A DNA stretch of 64,000 nucleotides from Kitasatospora sp. NBC_00374. GTDB lineage: Bacteria; Actinomycetota; Actinomycetes; Streptomycetales; Streptomycetaceae. The notes beneath the pieces were generated by a model, which saw nothing but the letters and a program-made list of their open reading frames with translations, was not told where the DNA came from and did not search any database. The stretch is from positions 1,240,001 through 1,304,000 of the forward strand of contig NZ_CP107964.1 in NCBI RefSeq assembly GCF_041434935.1, written 5' to 3'. The first letter of the stretch is position 1. Each line of letters begins with the position of its first letter. A program made the translations under genes and the position numbers. Shown piece by piece: positions 34,479-43,338 of this stretch.

Positions 34479-35594
34479 ATGACAACCGGCACCGAGATCG
34501 ACACCGAGGTCCTGCGTGAGCTGCTCTCCGCGCCCGGCCGGTTCCTGTCGGTCTACTTCGATCTCGACACGCGCCCGGAGATGGCCCAGGACGCCGAGGA
34601 GCGCTGGCAAGGGCTGTGCCGCGGCCTCGCCGACCAGGGGGCCGGAGCCGGTGACCTGGACGCGCTGACACAGCGCTTCCTGTCCTCGCAGCCGGGCTCC
34701 GGTGTGCTTGCCGCGTTCGCCGCGAGCGGTGAGGTGAGACTCTCCGCCGTGCTGCCCGGCTGCGAGCAGAGCGATCTCGCCACAGCCGGGCCGCTGCCGC
34801 ACCTGCTGCCGCTGCTCGCCTGGCGCCAGGACCACCCCGCCCATGTCGTCGCCGTCGTCGACCGCACCGGCGCGGACCTCCAGCTGTACCCGGCCGGAGC
34901 GACCGAGAGCATCCGCCGCACCGTCACCGGTCCGGACGACGAGATCGAACGCAACCAGCCCGGCGGCATGTCACAGATGCGCTACCAGCACCGCGCCGAG
35001 GACTCCTGGGAGCACAACTCCGCCAAGGTCGCCGAGGCGCTCGGCCTCGCGCTGGCCGAAGTGGACGCCCACGTGCTCATGCTGGCCGGCGACGTCCGCG
35101 CCCGGCAGTACCTCACCAAGCACCTTCCGGTCCGGGTCCGCAACGAGGTGTCGATCCGCCCGGTCAGTGGCGGTCGCAGCCCGGACGGTGCCTGGTCCCA
35201 GCGCATGGTCCAGATCGACGCGGAGACCTGCCGCGCCGGGCGGGAGCGGACGGCGGCCCTGGTCCGCCACTTCTCCGAGGAGCGCTCACCGCTCGGCCAC
35301 GCCGTCGAGGGCGTCTACGCGACCCTGCGTGCCCTCGCCGACGGACAGCTGCGCATCCTCCTGGTCACCGATGACCCGGCTTCCCGCCGCACCGCCTGGT
35401 TCGGCCCCGGGCCCACCGACATCTCCGACCTCAGCACCGCGTTCACGGAGGACACCAAGGGGTTCGTCCGGGCACCGCTGGCGGATGTCGCCGTCCGCGC
35501 CGCGCTCCTCACCGGCGCCGAGGTGTGGGTCCTCGCACCCGGCACGCCCGGCGTACCGGCCCAGGGCATCGGCGGGCTGACCCGCTACCTCTGA
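34479..35594 (+). CDS. Rv2629-like (eRF1/Vms1-fold) stress protein
   Basis: 371 residues. It resembles Rv2629 and the actinobacterial release-factor-like (baeRF/Vms1) group: LLSAPGRFLSVYFDLDTRPE near the start, HVVAVVDRTGADLQLYPAG, then RYQHRAEDSWEHNSAKVAEA and DVRARQYLTKHLP, and an eL30-like C-terminal part (LLTGAEVWVLAPG). Rv2629 is a DosR-regulon protein of uncertain role, possibly in ribosome or peptidyl-tRNA handling. ATG 34479 follows GAGGAGG. The residues of a GGQ-type hydrolase loop are not obvious, as in Rv2629. Confidence 0.8.
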   Translation: MTTGTEIDTEVLRELLSAPGRFLSVYFDLDTRPEMAQDAEERWQGLCRGLADQGAGAGDLDALTQRFLSSQPGSGVLAAFAASGEVRLSAVLPGCEQSDLATAGPLPHLLPLLAWRQDHPAHVVAVVDRTGADLQLYPAGATESIRRTVTGPDDEIERNQPGGMSQMRYQHRAEDSWEHNSAKVAEALGLALAEVDAHVLMLAGDVRARQYLTKHLPVRVRNEVSIRPVSGGRSPDGAWSQRMVQIDAETCRAGRERTAALVRHFSEERSPLGHAVEGVYATLRALADGQLRILLVTDDPASRRTAWFGPGPTDISDLSTAFTEDTKGFVRAPLADVAVRAALLTGAEVWVLAPGTPGVPAQGIGGLTRYL

Positions 35595-35635
35595 CATCCC
35601 TCACCGCTGCCAACCGAGAACGGAGGACGATCCCG

Positions 35636-36439
35636 ATGGCGCACCGACCGATGCCCACGCAGACACCCGGGATCCAGGTCGAGGCCCAGAGCGATCTGCC
35701 GCCCGGCTCGGCGGAACTCGCCCGCGGCAAAGTGCTCACCCTCCTCGACGAGGTACGCGAGCCCGTGCTGTTCGTCCGCATCCGCCTCACCCGCAGCAAC
35801 AACCCGGCCACCGAACGGCCCTACCTCGCCCAGGCCAACGTCGACGTCAACGGCCGTGCCGCCCGTGCCCACGTCGCTTCCGAGACCATGCCCGAGGCCA
35901 TCGACCTGATGCAGGACCGCCTCTCACTGCAACTGGCCCGCCTCCGCCGCCACTGGGAGACCCTCCGAGGCGAGATGCCGGCGGCGGGCGAGCACGGGTG
36001 GCGGCACGGTGCCGAGCCGACCCACCGGCCGGACCACTTCCCGCGCCCGGCCGAGGAGCGCGAGGTCATCCGCCACAAGTCCTTCTCCCTCGCCCGCGAG
36101 ACACCCGACGAGGCCGTCTTCGAGATGGACGGCATGGACTACGGCTTCCACCTGTTCACCGAGCTGGCCACCGGCGAGGACAGCGTCGTCTACCGCGCCG
36201 CACCGACCGGCTACCGGCTCGCCCAGGTCCACCCCCAGCCCGAAAAGATCGGCACGACCGCCGTGCCGCTCACCGTCAGTCCGGCCCCCGCGCCGCGGCT
36301 GACCGTGGCCACCGCGAAGACTCGCATGGACACCCTCGGCCAGCCGTTCGTGTTCTTCGCCGACGAAGTCACCAGGCGCGGCAACGTCCTGTACCACCGC
36401 TACGACGGCCACTACGGCCTGATCACACCCGCCGAGTGA
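35636..36439 (+). CDS. Hibernation factor with two C-terminal modules (RafH type)
   Basis: 267 residues. The N-terminal S30AE-like domain (~1-100, IQVEAQSDLPPGSAELARGK ... LYRRHWETLR-like end) is followed by two copies of the HPF C-terminal module: EVIRHKSFSLARETPDEAVF ... MDYGFHLFTE and TRMDTLGQPFVFFADEVTRR ... YHRYDGHYGLITPA. Mycobacterial RafH (Rv0079, DosR-controlled) has this double-tail layout and hibernates ribosomes in hypoxia. ATG 35636 has ACGGAGGACG upstream. It follows the Rv2629-like gene by 42 bases, likely as an operon. Confidence 0.85.
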   Translation: MAHRPMPTQTPGIQVEAQSDLPPGSAELARGKVLTLLDEVREPVLFVRIRLTRSNNPATERPYLAQANVDVNGRAARAHVASETMPEAIDLMQDRLSLQLARLRRHWETLRGEMPAAGEHGWRHGAEPTHRPDHFPRPAEEREVIRHKSFSLARETPDEAVFEMDGMDYGFHLFTELATGEDSVVYRAAPTGYRLAQVHPQPEKIGTTAVPLTVSPAPAPRLTVATAKTRMDTLGQPFVFFADEVTRRGNVLYHRYDGHYGLITPAE

Positions 36440-36476
36440 CCCACCGGCGGAAACCGCTCAACAGAGGCATCCGATC

Positions 36477-36713
36477 ATGAACGACCCCATCGCCGCAGGC
36501 ACGCCGGCCGAGGCCTTCCCTCCTCCGGGCCGCGACCTCGAAAGCACCGTCGAACGCCTGGAACTGCTCGAAGCCCAGGTCCAGGCCCTCGGCCAGGCCA
36601 TGCGCGCCCTCGTCCAGGGCCTGGAGGACATTCCCGACCGGGAGCCCGACCCTGAACGCCCCGGCCGAGCCGCCCGCCTGGCCCACGAGCTCATGCTCGC
36701 CCAGGGACTCTGA
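36477..36713 (+). CDS. Small coiled-coil protein, function unknown
   Basis: 78 residues from ATG 36477 (ACAGAGG upstream). The middle is a heptad-rich helix (LESTVERLELLEAQVQALGQ, then AMRALVQGLEDI), with an acidic-proline stretch and a final helix AARLAHELMLAQGL. No family recognised. It is 38 bases behind the hibernation factor and likely cotranscribed, so it may act with it; that is context only. Confidence 0.65.
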   Translation: MNDPIAAGTPAEAFPPPGRDLESTVERLELLEAQVQALGQAMRALVQGLEDIPDREPDPERPGRAARLAHELMLAQGL

Positions 36714-36786
36714 CCGCCCACCAGCGCGGACGGCCATGACCGGCAGCCGTGGGTCGGCGTCGCTCCGAAACAGCTCGGCCACACCC

Positions 36787-36993
36787 GACGTGAGTTGAAG
36801 GAGCGAGGAAGCGCACCCGGCGGAGGCCGCACGGACGGTGCTGGCCGAGAACGTCGAGAAGGTGGTGGGTACCGAGCCGCCGGTGGACATCCGGCTCAGA
36901 GTCGGTGAGGACACCCCGGCCTGGGTCCTGCCGGCCGCCGCCAAGGAGCAGGCGTCCTGCCCGGTCGTGGTGGTCCGCGGGACCACGGGCTGA
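36787..36993 (+). pseudogene. Universal stress protein remnant
   Basis: Frame: EAARTVLAENVEKVVGTEPP, then VDIRLRVGEDTPAWVLPAAA, then CPVVVVRGTTG and TGA at 36993. This is the end of a USP domain in which the ATP-loop (about 40 residues between AAKEQA and CPVVVV) is deleted. There is no start codon in context. Confidence 0.7.
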
Positions 36994-37120
36994 CTGCCGC
37001 CGGAGTCCTCCCGTGGAATGGGGCCGTCCGCCACCGTGATTGGGCCGTCCGGCACCAGCGGCAACCCGACAGGCCGCAGCAGACTGCGTGTACGAGACAC
37101 CGTGCGCACCTGAGAGGCCC

Positions 37121-37381
37121 GATGAGCCGGCAGGACTTCCACTCCGCAGGCCGGATCAAGCGGACGCCGGTGACGGACCATGCGGGACGGCTGGTCGGCG
37201 TGGTGCGCCGTACAGCCCTGCTGCAGGCGCCAGTACGGGACGACGAGTTCCGCCTGCCTCCGTGAGCCGTCGAAGTGGCGGTCCACAACGGCGTGGTCGA
37301 CCTCTGCGGGACGACGTCACCGAGGTGCTCGGCCACCTCACCGCAGCCCGAGTGCCACCGGTCCCGGTACCGGTCGACTGA
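37121..37381 (+). pseudogene. CBS-BON protein remnant
   Basis: Frame pieces: GRIKRTPVTDHAGRLVGVVR (end of a CBS domain), a stop at 37263-37265, then VEVAVHNGVVDLCG (start of a BON domain), then another frame with EVLGHLTAARVPPVPVPVD to the stop at 37381. Compare the CBS-BON fragment at 19293-19604. Two direct copies of GGGCCGTCCG lie upstream at 37021 and 37042. Confidence 0.6.
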
Positions 37382-37428
37382 CGCCCCGGCATCGCGGGGC
37401 GCGATGATGAGAGATGAGGTGAGACACC

Positions 37429-37953
37429 GTGCAGGCAGTGATCGTGTACGAGAGCATGTACGGAAACACCCGCGAGATCGCCGAGGCGATCGCTGAGGGT
37501 GTCCACGAGGCGGAACCGGACGCGTCGGTCACCTGCGTCCCGGTCTCGGAGGCGGGACCGGACGTCACCCGTGCGGCCGACCTCCTGGTGGTCGGAGGCC
37601 CGACCCACATGCACGGGATGTCCACCGGCGTCAGCCGCAAGCTGGCGCACGCCACCCCGGCGAAGGACGAGACCTCGCGCGAGACGGAGGAGGACGTGGC
37701 CGGGAGCCCGGGGCTTCGCTCCTGGTTCCACGACCTGCCACAGACCGAATCCGCCACCCACGCGGCGGCCTTCGACACCCGCGCCGACTCCAGAATGGCC
37801 GGCGGCGCGGCCAACGGGATCGCCCACCGGCTCTCGCACCACCACTACGACGTGATGGTGGAGCCCGAGGGCTTCATCGTCGAGGAGGCCGAGGGCCCAC
37901 TGCGGGCCGGGGAGATCGAACGGGCCAAGGCCTGGGGTACGAACCTGGTCTGA
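37429..37953 (+). CDS. Flavodoxin-like protein
   Basis: 174 residues from GTG 37429 (GAGGTGAG upstream). The FMN phosphate loop is clear: VIVYESMYGNTREIAEAIAE (S-M-Y-G-N-T), followed by ADLLVVGGPTHMHGMSTGVS. Such long actinobacterial flavodoxins are electron carriers or redox partners in stress islands. The C-terminus ends with RAGEIERAKAWGTNLV, typical of the group. A second, truncated flavodoxin-type gene is at 56247-56530. Confidence 0.88.
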   Translation: MQAVIVYESMYGNTREIAEAIAEGVHEAEPDASVTCVPVSEAGPDVTRAADLLVVGGPTHMHGMSTGVSRKLAHATPAKDETSRETEEDVAGSPGLRSWFHDLPQTESATHAAAFDTRADSRMAGGAANGIAHRLSHHHYDVMVEPEGFIVEEAEGPLRAGEIERAKAWGTNLV

Positions 37954-38280
37954 GCAGGGGCGGGGACCGGCGCGATGGCTGCTGTCCCGTTTCCAGTCCC
38001 CGACAGGTCCACGGAGTCCGGGACCGGGTCGGTACCCCCCGAGGAGGAACGCTCATCGGCCGGGAAGGCGGCCCCCGGACGGCTGTGAGGCCTTGATGCC
38101 CTTCACCGTTCCCGGCGTCGAGCGGTCACAGGCCGTGCGGGCCATGTCCTGCCATCCGTCGGTGTTCTGCCTACTCTGGGAAGCAGGACGCGCCGGTGGC
38201 CCTCCGGTTGCGGCGCGTTTCACGGCGAGCCGTCGTACGCGGCGGTGGGTCGTTCAGCCGGACGACCGAAAGCAGGCTCG
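37954..38280. other. Gap without a recognisable gene
   Basis: No frame in these 327 bases has family resemblance or a convincing ribosome binding site. It probably holds the promoter of the SpoIIE gene at 38281. Confidence 0.5.
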
Positions 38281-39648
38281 ATGGGTCCGGAGGATGGATC
38301 GGCGCGGCCGGACGTTCCCGACCCCGGCCATCGCCCCGACGACATGGACCGGCTCGTCGGGCGTCTGCAGGACTTCGCGCACGCCCAGAGCCGATTCCAG
38401 GACCTGCTGGACGCGGTGATGGCGGTGGGCCGGGAGCTGGAGCTGCCGGTCGTGCTCCGGCGCGTGATCACCACGGCCATGGGCCTGGTCGACGCCCGCT
38501 ACGGCGCGCTCGGCGTGCTGAGCGAGGACGGCGAGCAACTCGAGGAGTTCATTCCCGTCGGGCTGAGCGAGCGCGAGGTGGCGGACCTGGCGGGGGTCGC
38601 CCTTCCCCACGGGCGCGGGCTCCTCAAGCACCTGATCGACCACCCCGAACCGCTGCGTGTCGCGGACATCGGCGCCCACGCCCGGTCGGTCGGTTTCCCG
38701 CCCGGCCATCCGCCGATGCGGACGCTGCTCGGGGTGGCGGTCACCTCCCGCAGCCGGGTCTACGGCAACCTGTACCTCTCCGAGCGTCGCGACGGACAGC
38801 CGTTCGACGTGCACGACGAGGACATCGTCGTGGCGCTCGCCGGGGCGGCCGGCCTCGCGATCGAGAACGCCCGCCTCTACCGGCAGGTCCGCGCCAGCGC
38901 CGAGTACTTCCAGCGCCTCCTGCTCCCGCAACTGCCGGACCTCGACCCGTTCGAGACCGCCGCCGTCTACCGGCCCGCCGCCACCCCGGACCACGTGGGC
39001 GGCGACTGGTACGACGCCCTGATGCTCCCCGACGGCGCCTGCGCCCTGGTCATCGGCGATGTCGGCGGCCACGACCTCCAGGCCGCCGCCACCATGGCCC
39101 AGACCCGCAACATGCTCCGCGCCCTGCTGTACGACCGCCGCACCCCGCCCAGCGCGGTCCTCACCCAGCTCGACCGCACCCTGGACGCGATCACCGACAA
39201 CCCGATCACCACGGCCTGCCTGGTCCGCATCGAGCCCGCCACCACCGGCTGGACGCTGCACTGGAGCAACGCCGGACACCCGCCGCCGCTCCTGCTGTCG
39301 GCCGACGGCACCGCCCGCTACCTGCACGCCGACCCGGGCCTGCCGCTCGGCGTGGACACGGACGTGCCCCGCCCCGACCACAAGCACCCGATCCCCGGGG
39401 ACGCCACACTCGTGCTGTTCACCGACGGACTGGTCGAGCACCCCGGCCGCCCGCTGGACGCCGGCCTCACCGAGCTCGCCCGGGTCGCCACCGCCCACGC
39501 CGGCCTGCACCTGGACGACCTGTGCCGGATCCTGGCCGACGCCCACATCGGTGACGGCCGCGACGACCTCGCCGTCCTCGCCCTGCGCACCCCGCCCCAT
39601 CCGCACCCACCCGGGGCAGCCTCCGCAGGCGCTCCCGGGGCCGGCTGA
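38281..39648 (+). CDS. GAF-SpoIIE (PP2C-type) phosphatase
   Basis: 455 residues. The GAF domain (~50-200, LDAVMAVGRELELPVVLRRV ... LIDHPEPLRVADIGAHARSV ... GNLYLSERR) is of the DevS/DosT type and is very similar to the first GAF of the kinase at 44430-46172. DevS GAF-A holds haem for O2/NO/CO sensing; whether this one does cannot be read here. The C-terminal PP2C domain has LLLPQLPDLDPFETAAVYRP, GGDWYDALMLPDG, VIGDVGGHDLQAAATM and DDLAVLALR. It probably dephosphorylates an anti-anti-sigma factor in answer to gas or redox state. ATG 38281 is the best start in the homology context. Confidence 0.88.
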   Translation: MGPEDGSARPDVPDPGHRPDDMDRLVGRLQDFAHAQSRFQDLLDAVMAVGRELELPVVLRRVITTAMGLVDARYGALGVLSEDGEQLEEFIPVGLSEREVADLAGVALPHGRGLLKHLIDHPEPLRVADIGAHARSVGFPPGHPPMRTLLGVAVTSRSRVYGNLYLSERRDGQPFDVHDEDIVVALAGAAGLAIENARLYRQVRASAEYFQRLLLPQLPDLDPFETAAVYRPAATPDHVGGDWYDALMLPDGACALVIGDVGGHDLQAAATMAQTRNMLRALLYDRRTPPSAVLTQLDRTLDAITDNPITTACLVRIEPATTGWTLHWSNAGHPPPLLLSADGTARYLHADPGLPLGVDTDVPRPDHKHPIPGDATLVLFTDGLVEHPGRPLDAGLTELARVATAHAGLHLDDLCRILADAHIGDGRDDLAVLALRTPPHPHPPGAASAGAPGAG

Positions 39649-39704
39649 CCGGAGCGCGCCCGGAGGGCGTCGTCCCGTCCGGCTCGGCGCGGTCACCGTA
39701 CGTT

Positions 39705-39718
39705 GGGCCGACCGGGCC
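39705..39718. promoter_or_regulatory. Inverted-repeat motif GGGCCG-AC-CGGGCC
   Basis: One mismatch from the perfect GGGCCG-N2-CGGCCC form. It lies 166 bases upstream of the antiporter start, further than the other copies, so it is the weakest positional fit. Confidence 0.35.
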
Positions 39719-39884
39719 GGGCCCGGGCGCGTTCGGAGCGGGATTCCCGGGGTGCCGGTCGGTCGCGACGTAGGGTCATGGTCCGTGTCTCCACGTGAGG
39801 TGGGAGGGCGTGCCCGGGCCACCTGCCACGCCGCCCGTGGTGCAGCCGCCCAGCGACGACGGACACCTGGTGTGAGGAGTGCGC

Positions 39885-41168
39885 ATGACCGAATGGGCCA
39901 TCGTGGTCGCCGGAGGAGTGGTCGTCGGCTACGGGGTACTGTCGCGGCGCCTGTCGACCACGGTGCTCTCGGGACCGTTGGTGTTCATGGTGTGCGGGCT
40001 GGCGATCGGCCCACTGGGCCTGGACCTGTTGGACCGGGCACGGGATCCCGAGGTGACGCGGACGTTGCTGGAGAGCGCGCTGGTGCTCCTGCTGTTCGCG
40101 GACGCGGCGACGATCAAGGCACGGGACCTGCGCCGGGAGGAGTTCCTGCCGCTGCGGCTGCTCGCGGTGGGCCTGCCTGCCACGATGGCCCTGGGGTGGC
40201 TGGCCGCCTGGCCCCTGCTGCCCGGTCTGGGGGTGTGGGAGCTGGCCCTGGCCGGCATCATCCTGGCGCCGACGGACGCGGCGCTGGGGCAGCAGGCCGT
40301 CTCCGACAAGCGGGTGCCCGCGCTGGTCCGCGGCGGCCTGTCCGTCGAATCCGGTCTGAACGACGGTCTGGCGCTGCCGTTCTTCGTGCTGGCGCTGGCC
40401 GCAGCGGGTGAGGGGCACGGCCATCCGGGTGTTGCCGAGACGTTCCTGCGTGCGCTGCTGTTGAGCGGCGTGATCGGACTCGCGGCCGGCTGGGCCGGGG
40501 CGAGCCTGATGCGCTGGTCCCTCGCCCGAGGGTGGAGCGGCCCCGACTGGCGGCAGTTCCTGGCACTCGCCGTTCCGGCGATCGCGTACGCGCTGTGCGT
40601 CACGGCCGAGGGCAGCGGCTTCATCGGCGCCTGGGCCGCCGGCCTGGCCTTCGGTGTCCACCTGCGCCGGACATCCGCCGACCGAGGCCTCCGCGACCAG
40701 GACCTGGATCCCGAGCAGAGCACGAGGTTCACCGAACGGCTCGGCCTCCTGCTCGCCTCCCTGAGCTTCCTCGTCTTCGGCGCGGTCATCCTGGGACCGA
40801 CCCTCGAGCACCTGACCTGGCGGACGGTCGGCTACGCGCTGCTCAGCCTGACCGTGGTGCGGATGCTGCCGGTCGCCCTCTCACTGGTCGGCACCGGTCT
40901 TCGGGCCGCCTCCGTGGCCTACATCGGCTGGTTCGGTCCGCGCGGGCTCGCCTCCCTGGTGTTCGGCCTGCTCGCCATCGAAGAACACCTGCCCGGTGAG
41001 ACCCTGCTGGGCGAGGTCGTCGCCGTGACCGTGGGCCTGAGCATCCTCCTGCACGGGGCATCGGCTCCCTTCCTGGGGAGCCGCTACGGCGCATGGTTCG
41101 CCCGGACCCTCCGTGCGGAGCCGGACCTGCGGGAGAACGCACTCGCGCGCGAGGACGCGCCACGCTGA
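39885..41168 (+). CDS. CPA1-type cation/proton antiporter
   Basis: 427 residues with about 12 hydrophobic segments. Marks of NhaP-type antiporters: LLLFADAATIKARDLRRE, IILAPTDAALGQQAV (TD of the ion site) and LSVESGLNDGLALPFFVLAL (the ND motif), later LVFGAVILGPTLEHLT and GWFGPRGLASLVFGLL. It exchanges Na+ or K+ for H+ across the membrane. ATG 39885 follows GAGGAG by 5 bases; a GTG at 39879 is the alternative. It may help hold pH and membrane potential in low-energy states. Confidence 0.92.
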   Translation: MTEWAIVVAGGVVVGYGVLSRRLSTTVLSGPLVFMVCGLAIGPLGLDLLDRARDPEVTRTLLESALVLLLFADAATIKARDLRREEFLPLRLLAVGLPATMALGWLAAWPLLPGLGVWELALAGIILAPTDAALGQQAVSDKRVPALVRGGLSVESGLNDGLALPFFVLALAAAGEGHGHPGVAETFLRALLLSGVIGLAAGWAGASLMRWSLARGWSGPDWRQFLALAVPAIAYALCVTAEGSGFIGAWAAGLAFGVHLRRTSADRGLRDQDLDPEQSTRFTERLGLLLASLSFLVFGAVILGPTLEHLTWRTVGYALLSLTVVRMLPVALSLVGTGLRAASVAYIGWFGPRGLASLVFGLLAIEEHLPGETLLGEVVAVTVGLSILLHGASAPFLGSRYGAWFARTLRAEPDLRENALAREDAPR

Positions 41169-41288
41169 GGATTCGGAGGGCGTGGGTGGAGCGAAGCAGG
41201 GGCGTGCTCCTCCTTCGGGAGAGCCGGTGACGCCTGACTTCCGCTCCTTGGCGGCGGGTCGGCGTCTGCGCGGGCTCGGAGGCGGAGG

Positions 41289-41735
41289 TCACGTACCGAA
41301 CCGGGTGCCGGCGACGAGTTCCGGGTGGATGCTCAGGTAGCCCCTGGTCGGTCGGTGTCCCCACTGCCATGGGCCCCGGCGACGCAGGTCCGCGACCGTG
41401 GCGGGGTCGGTCACCAGGTACGACCGCCCCACGACGAGCACAGTCCACCCTCGGAGCGTCCGCTCGTCGAAGCGGTCCGCCTGGAACCCGACCACCTCTC
41501 CATCCATCACGTCCGCCCGCCAGCCGGCCGGCAGCGGGATGACGACCACGCCGAAGCCGTCCAGGGTGAAGCAGGCCGGAGTCACGGCCGGCATCGCGTC
41601 ATCGGTGTGGATCAGGCGCCCGACCGCCGCCTGCCGGAGCAGTTCGAGGCTCTCTTCCCGCGTGCACTCCTCGGCACCGCCGTCCGTCGAGAGCGGCTGA
41701 TCGGCGTCGTCGTGCGGGGTGTCAGAACGGACCAT
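41289..41735 (-). CDS. FMN-binding split-barrel (PPOX-like) protein
   Basis: 148 residues. The opening ESLELLRQAAVGRLIHTDDA and MPAVTPACFTLDGFGVVVIP is the usual start of pyridoxamine-phosphate-oxidase-like proteins, then VVGFQADRFDERTLRGWTVL and VVGRSYLVTD. These bind FMN or F420 as reductases, or haem; the exact cofactor cannot be read. ATG 41735 has GGAGGTGGCCCCG upstream. Its start lies inside the small gene 41722-41871, in another frame, so the two are coupled. Relatives are common in DosR-like islands. Confidence 0.88.
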   Translation of the reverse strand: MVRSDTPHDDADQPLSTDGGAEECTREESLELLRQAAVGRLIHTDDAMPAVTPACFTLDGFGVVVIPLPAGWRADVMDGEVVGFQADRFDERTLRGWTVLVVGRSYLVTDPATVADLRRRGPWQWGHRPTRGYLSIHPELVAGTRFGT

Positions 41736-41871
41736 CGGGGCCACCTCCGAGCACTGAGGCCGCATGGTCGAAGGCGGCCGCGTTCCTGTCGCCGGCAGCG
41801 CCGAGGGCCAGGGCGACCGCAGCAGATCCTGTCGGCTTCAGGGGCCGGCCACCGAGCGAGTTCGCGCACAT
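41722..41871 (-). CDS. 49-residue protein overlapping the PPOX start
   Basis: ATG 41871 is preceded by GAAGGAGG with 8-base spacing, one of the best ribosome sites in the window. The product reads MCANSLGGRPLKPTGSAAVA, LALGAAGDRNAAAFDHAASV, then LGGGPDGPF. It overlaps the downstream PPOX gene by 14 bases in another frame. No family recognised with certainty. It could be a small partner or a leader peptide that sets PPOX translation. Confidence 0.65.
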   Translation of the reverse strand: MCANSLGGRPLKPTGSAAVALALGAAGDRNAAAFDHAASVLGGGPDGPF

Positions 41872-42124
41872 GACGCCGGCCTCCTTCAGTTGGTCGGTCG
41901 GTGATAGCCCTCCGCCTACCGGCCAGCCTCCCGCGTGTCCGTCGTCCTGCGGCAGGGGCCCCTCGGGCCGCCGACCACGCCGAACGGCCCTGGTCTCGCG
42001 GTCCGGCCCGAGCCGGATCCACGCGTTGCGCCTGCACGGACGACGGGCCCGCCCGCCGTAGCCGCATCGGGAATCCTGCCGGACCTGCCCTGCGCCGTGC
42101 AGGGCGGCGCTCCCCCCGCAGTGC

Positions 42125-43168
42125 TCAGGTCCTGAACAGGGCGACCTTGAGGGCGTCGTGCCGGCCCGCGTCGGCGAAGACGTCGTAGGCGTCCTGCATC
42201 TCGTCGAGCCCGAACCGGTGGGTGACGAGGCCGGAGACGTCGAGCCGGCCGGCCGCGAGCATGTCGAGCAGCATCGGGGTGCTGTGGGTGTCGACGAGGC
42301 CGGTGGTGATGGTGACGTTCCTGATCCACAGGTCCTCGAGGTGCAGGGTGGCGGGCCTGCCGTGGACGCCGACGTTGGCGACCCGGCCGCCGGGGCGCAC
42401 GACCCGGGTGCACAGCTCGAAGGACGCGGGGACGCCGACGGCCTCGATGGCCACGTCGGCGCCCAGGCCGTCGGGGCTGAGGGCCCGGACGGCTTCGTCG
42501 GTGGCGTCCTCGACGGTGAGCGTGTCGTCGGCGCCGGCCCGTTCGGCGGCCTCCAGCCGGCCGACCGCCAGGTCGACGGCGACGATTCGGGCGGGGCTGT
42601 AGAGGCGGGCGGTCGTGATCGCGGCGAGGCCGATCGGCCCGGCGCCGACGATCACCACGGTGTCGCCGGGGCCGACCCTGCCGTTGCGGACGCCGACCTC
42701 GTAGGAGGTGGGCAGGATGTCCGCGAGCAGCAGGGCGGTCTCGTCGGTCACGCCGGCGGGCAGCCGGTGCAGCGAGTTGTCCGCGAAGGGGGTGCGGACG
42801 TACTCGGCCTGGGTGCCGTCGACGAGGTGGCCGAGGATCCAGCCTCCGCCGCCGGTGCACTGGCCGTAGGTGCCCGTGCGGCAGTACGCGCAGCGTCCGC
42901 AGGCGGAGATGCAGGAGACCAGGACGCGGTCGCCGGGAGCGACCGTCCTGACGCCGGCCCCGGTCCCGGTGACGGTGCCGACGGCCTCGTGGCCGAGGAT
43001 GCGGCCGTCGGTGACCTCGGGGACGTCGCCCTTGAGGATGTGCAGGTCGGTGCCGCAGATGGTCACCGCGTCCACCCGCACGACGGCGTCCTCCGGATCG
43101 AGGACGGCCGGGTCCGGGACCTCGCCCCAGGTGCGGCGGCCGGGGCCGTGGTAGGTCAGCGCCTTCAT
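42125..43168 (-). CDS. Zinc-dependent alcohol dehydrogenase
   Basis: 347 residues, a medium-chain dehydrogenase. Catalytic zinc ligands: Cys38 in AVTICGTDLH, His60-Glu61 in ILGHEAVG. The structural zinc site is the four Cys of CISACGRCAYCRTGTYGQC. NAD(P) loop: VVIVGAGPIGLAAI. Converts alcohols and aldehydes; in the OsdR cluster of S. coelicolor and the DosR regulon such enzymes are thought to dispose of reducing power. There is a GGGCCG-N2-CGGGCC motif 75 bases upstream. It is a single gene with USPs nearby. Confidence 0.93.
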   Translation of the reverse strand: MKALTYHGPGRRTWGEVPDPAVLDPEDAVVRVDAVTICGTDLHILKGDVPEVTDGRILGHEAVGTVTGTGAGVRTVAPGDRVLVSCISACGRCAYCRTGTYGQCTGGGGWILGHLVDGTQAEYVRTPFADNSLHRLPAGVTDETALLLADILPTSYEVGVRNGRVGPGDTVVIVGAGPIGLAAITTARLYSPARIVAVDLAVGRLEAAERAGADDTLTVEDATDEAVRALSPDGLGADVAIEAVGVPASFELCTRVVRPGGRVANVGVHGRPATLHLEDLWIRNVTITTGLVDTHSTPMLLDMLAAGRLDVSGLVTHRFGLDEMQDAYDVFADAGRHDALKVALFRT

Positions 43169-43242
43169 GCCCGATCACTCTCCTCGTCACCGAAGGTGTG
43201 CTCCCACCGTCCAACGGTCCGCCGCTCCGGGCGCGGATCCTA

Positions 43243-43256
43243 GGGCCGGTCGGGCC
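43243..43256. promoter_or_regulatory. Inverted-repeat motif GGGCCG-GT-CGGGCC
   Basis: One mismatch from the perfect palindrome; the near edge is 74 bases upstream of the alcohol dehydrogenase start. Candidate OsdR/DevR-type box by position; binding is not shown. Confidence 0.5.
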
Positions 43257-43338
43257 GGCTGACGGGGACACCCGGGCCGAGCACGCCCGGCGTCGTGCCC
43301 GCTCCCGGGCGGCGAGTAGGCCCGCGGCGGGGCCGGGG

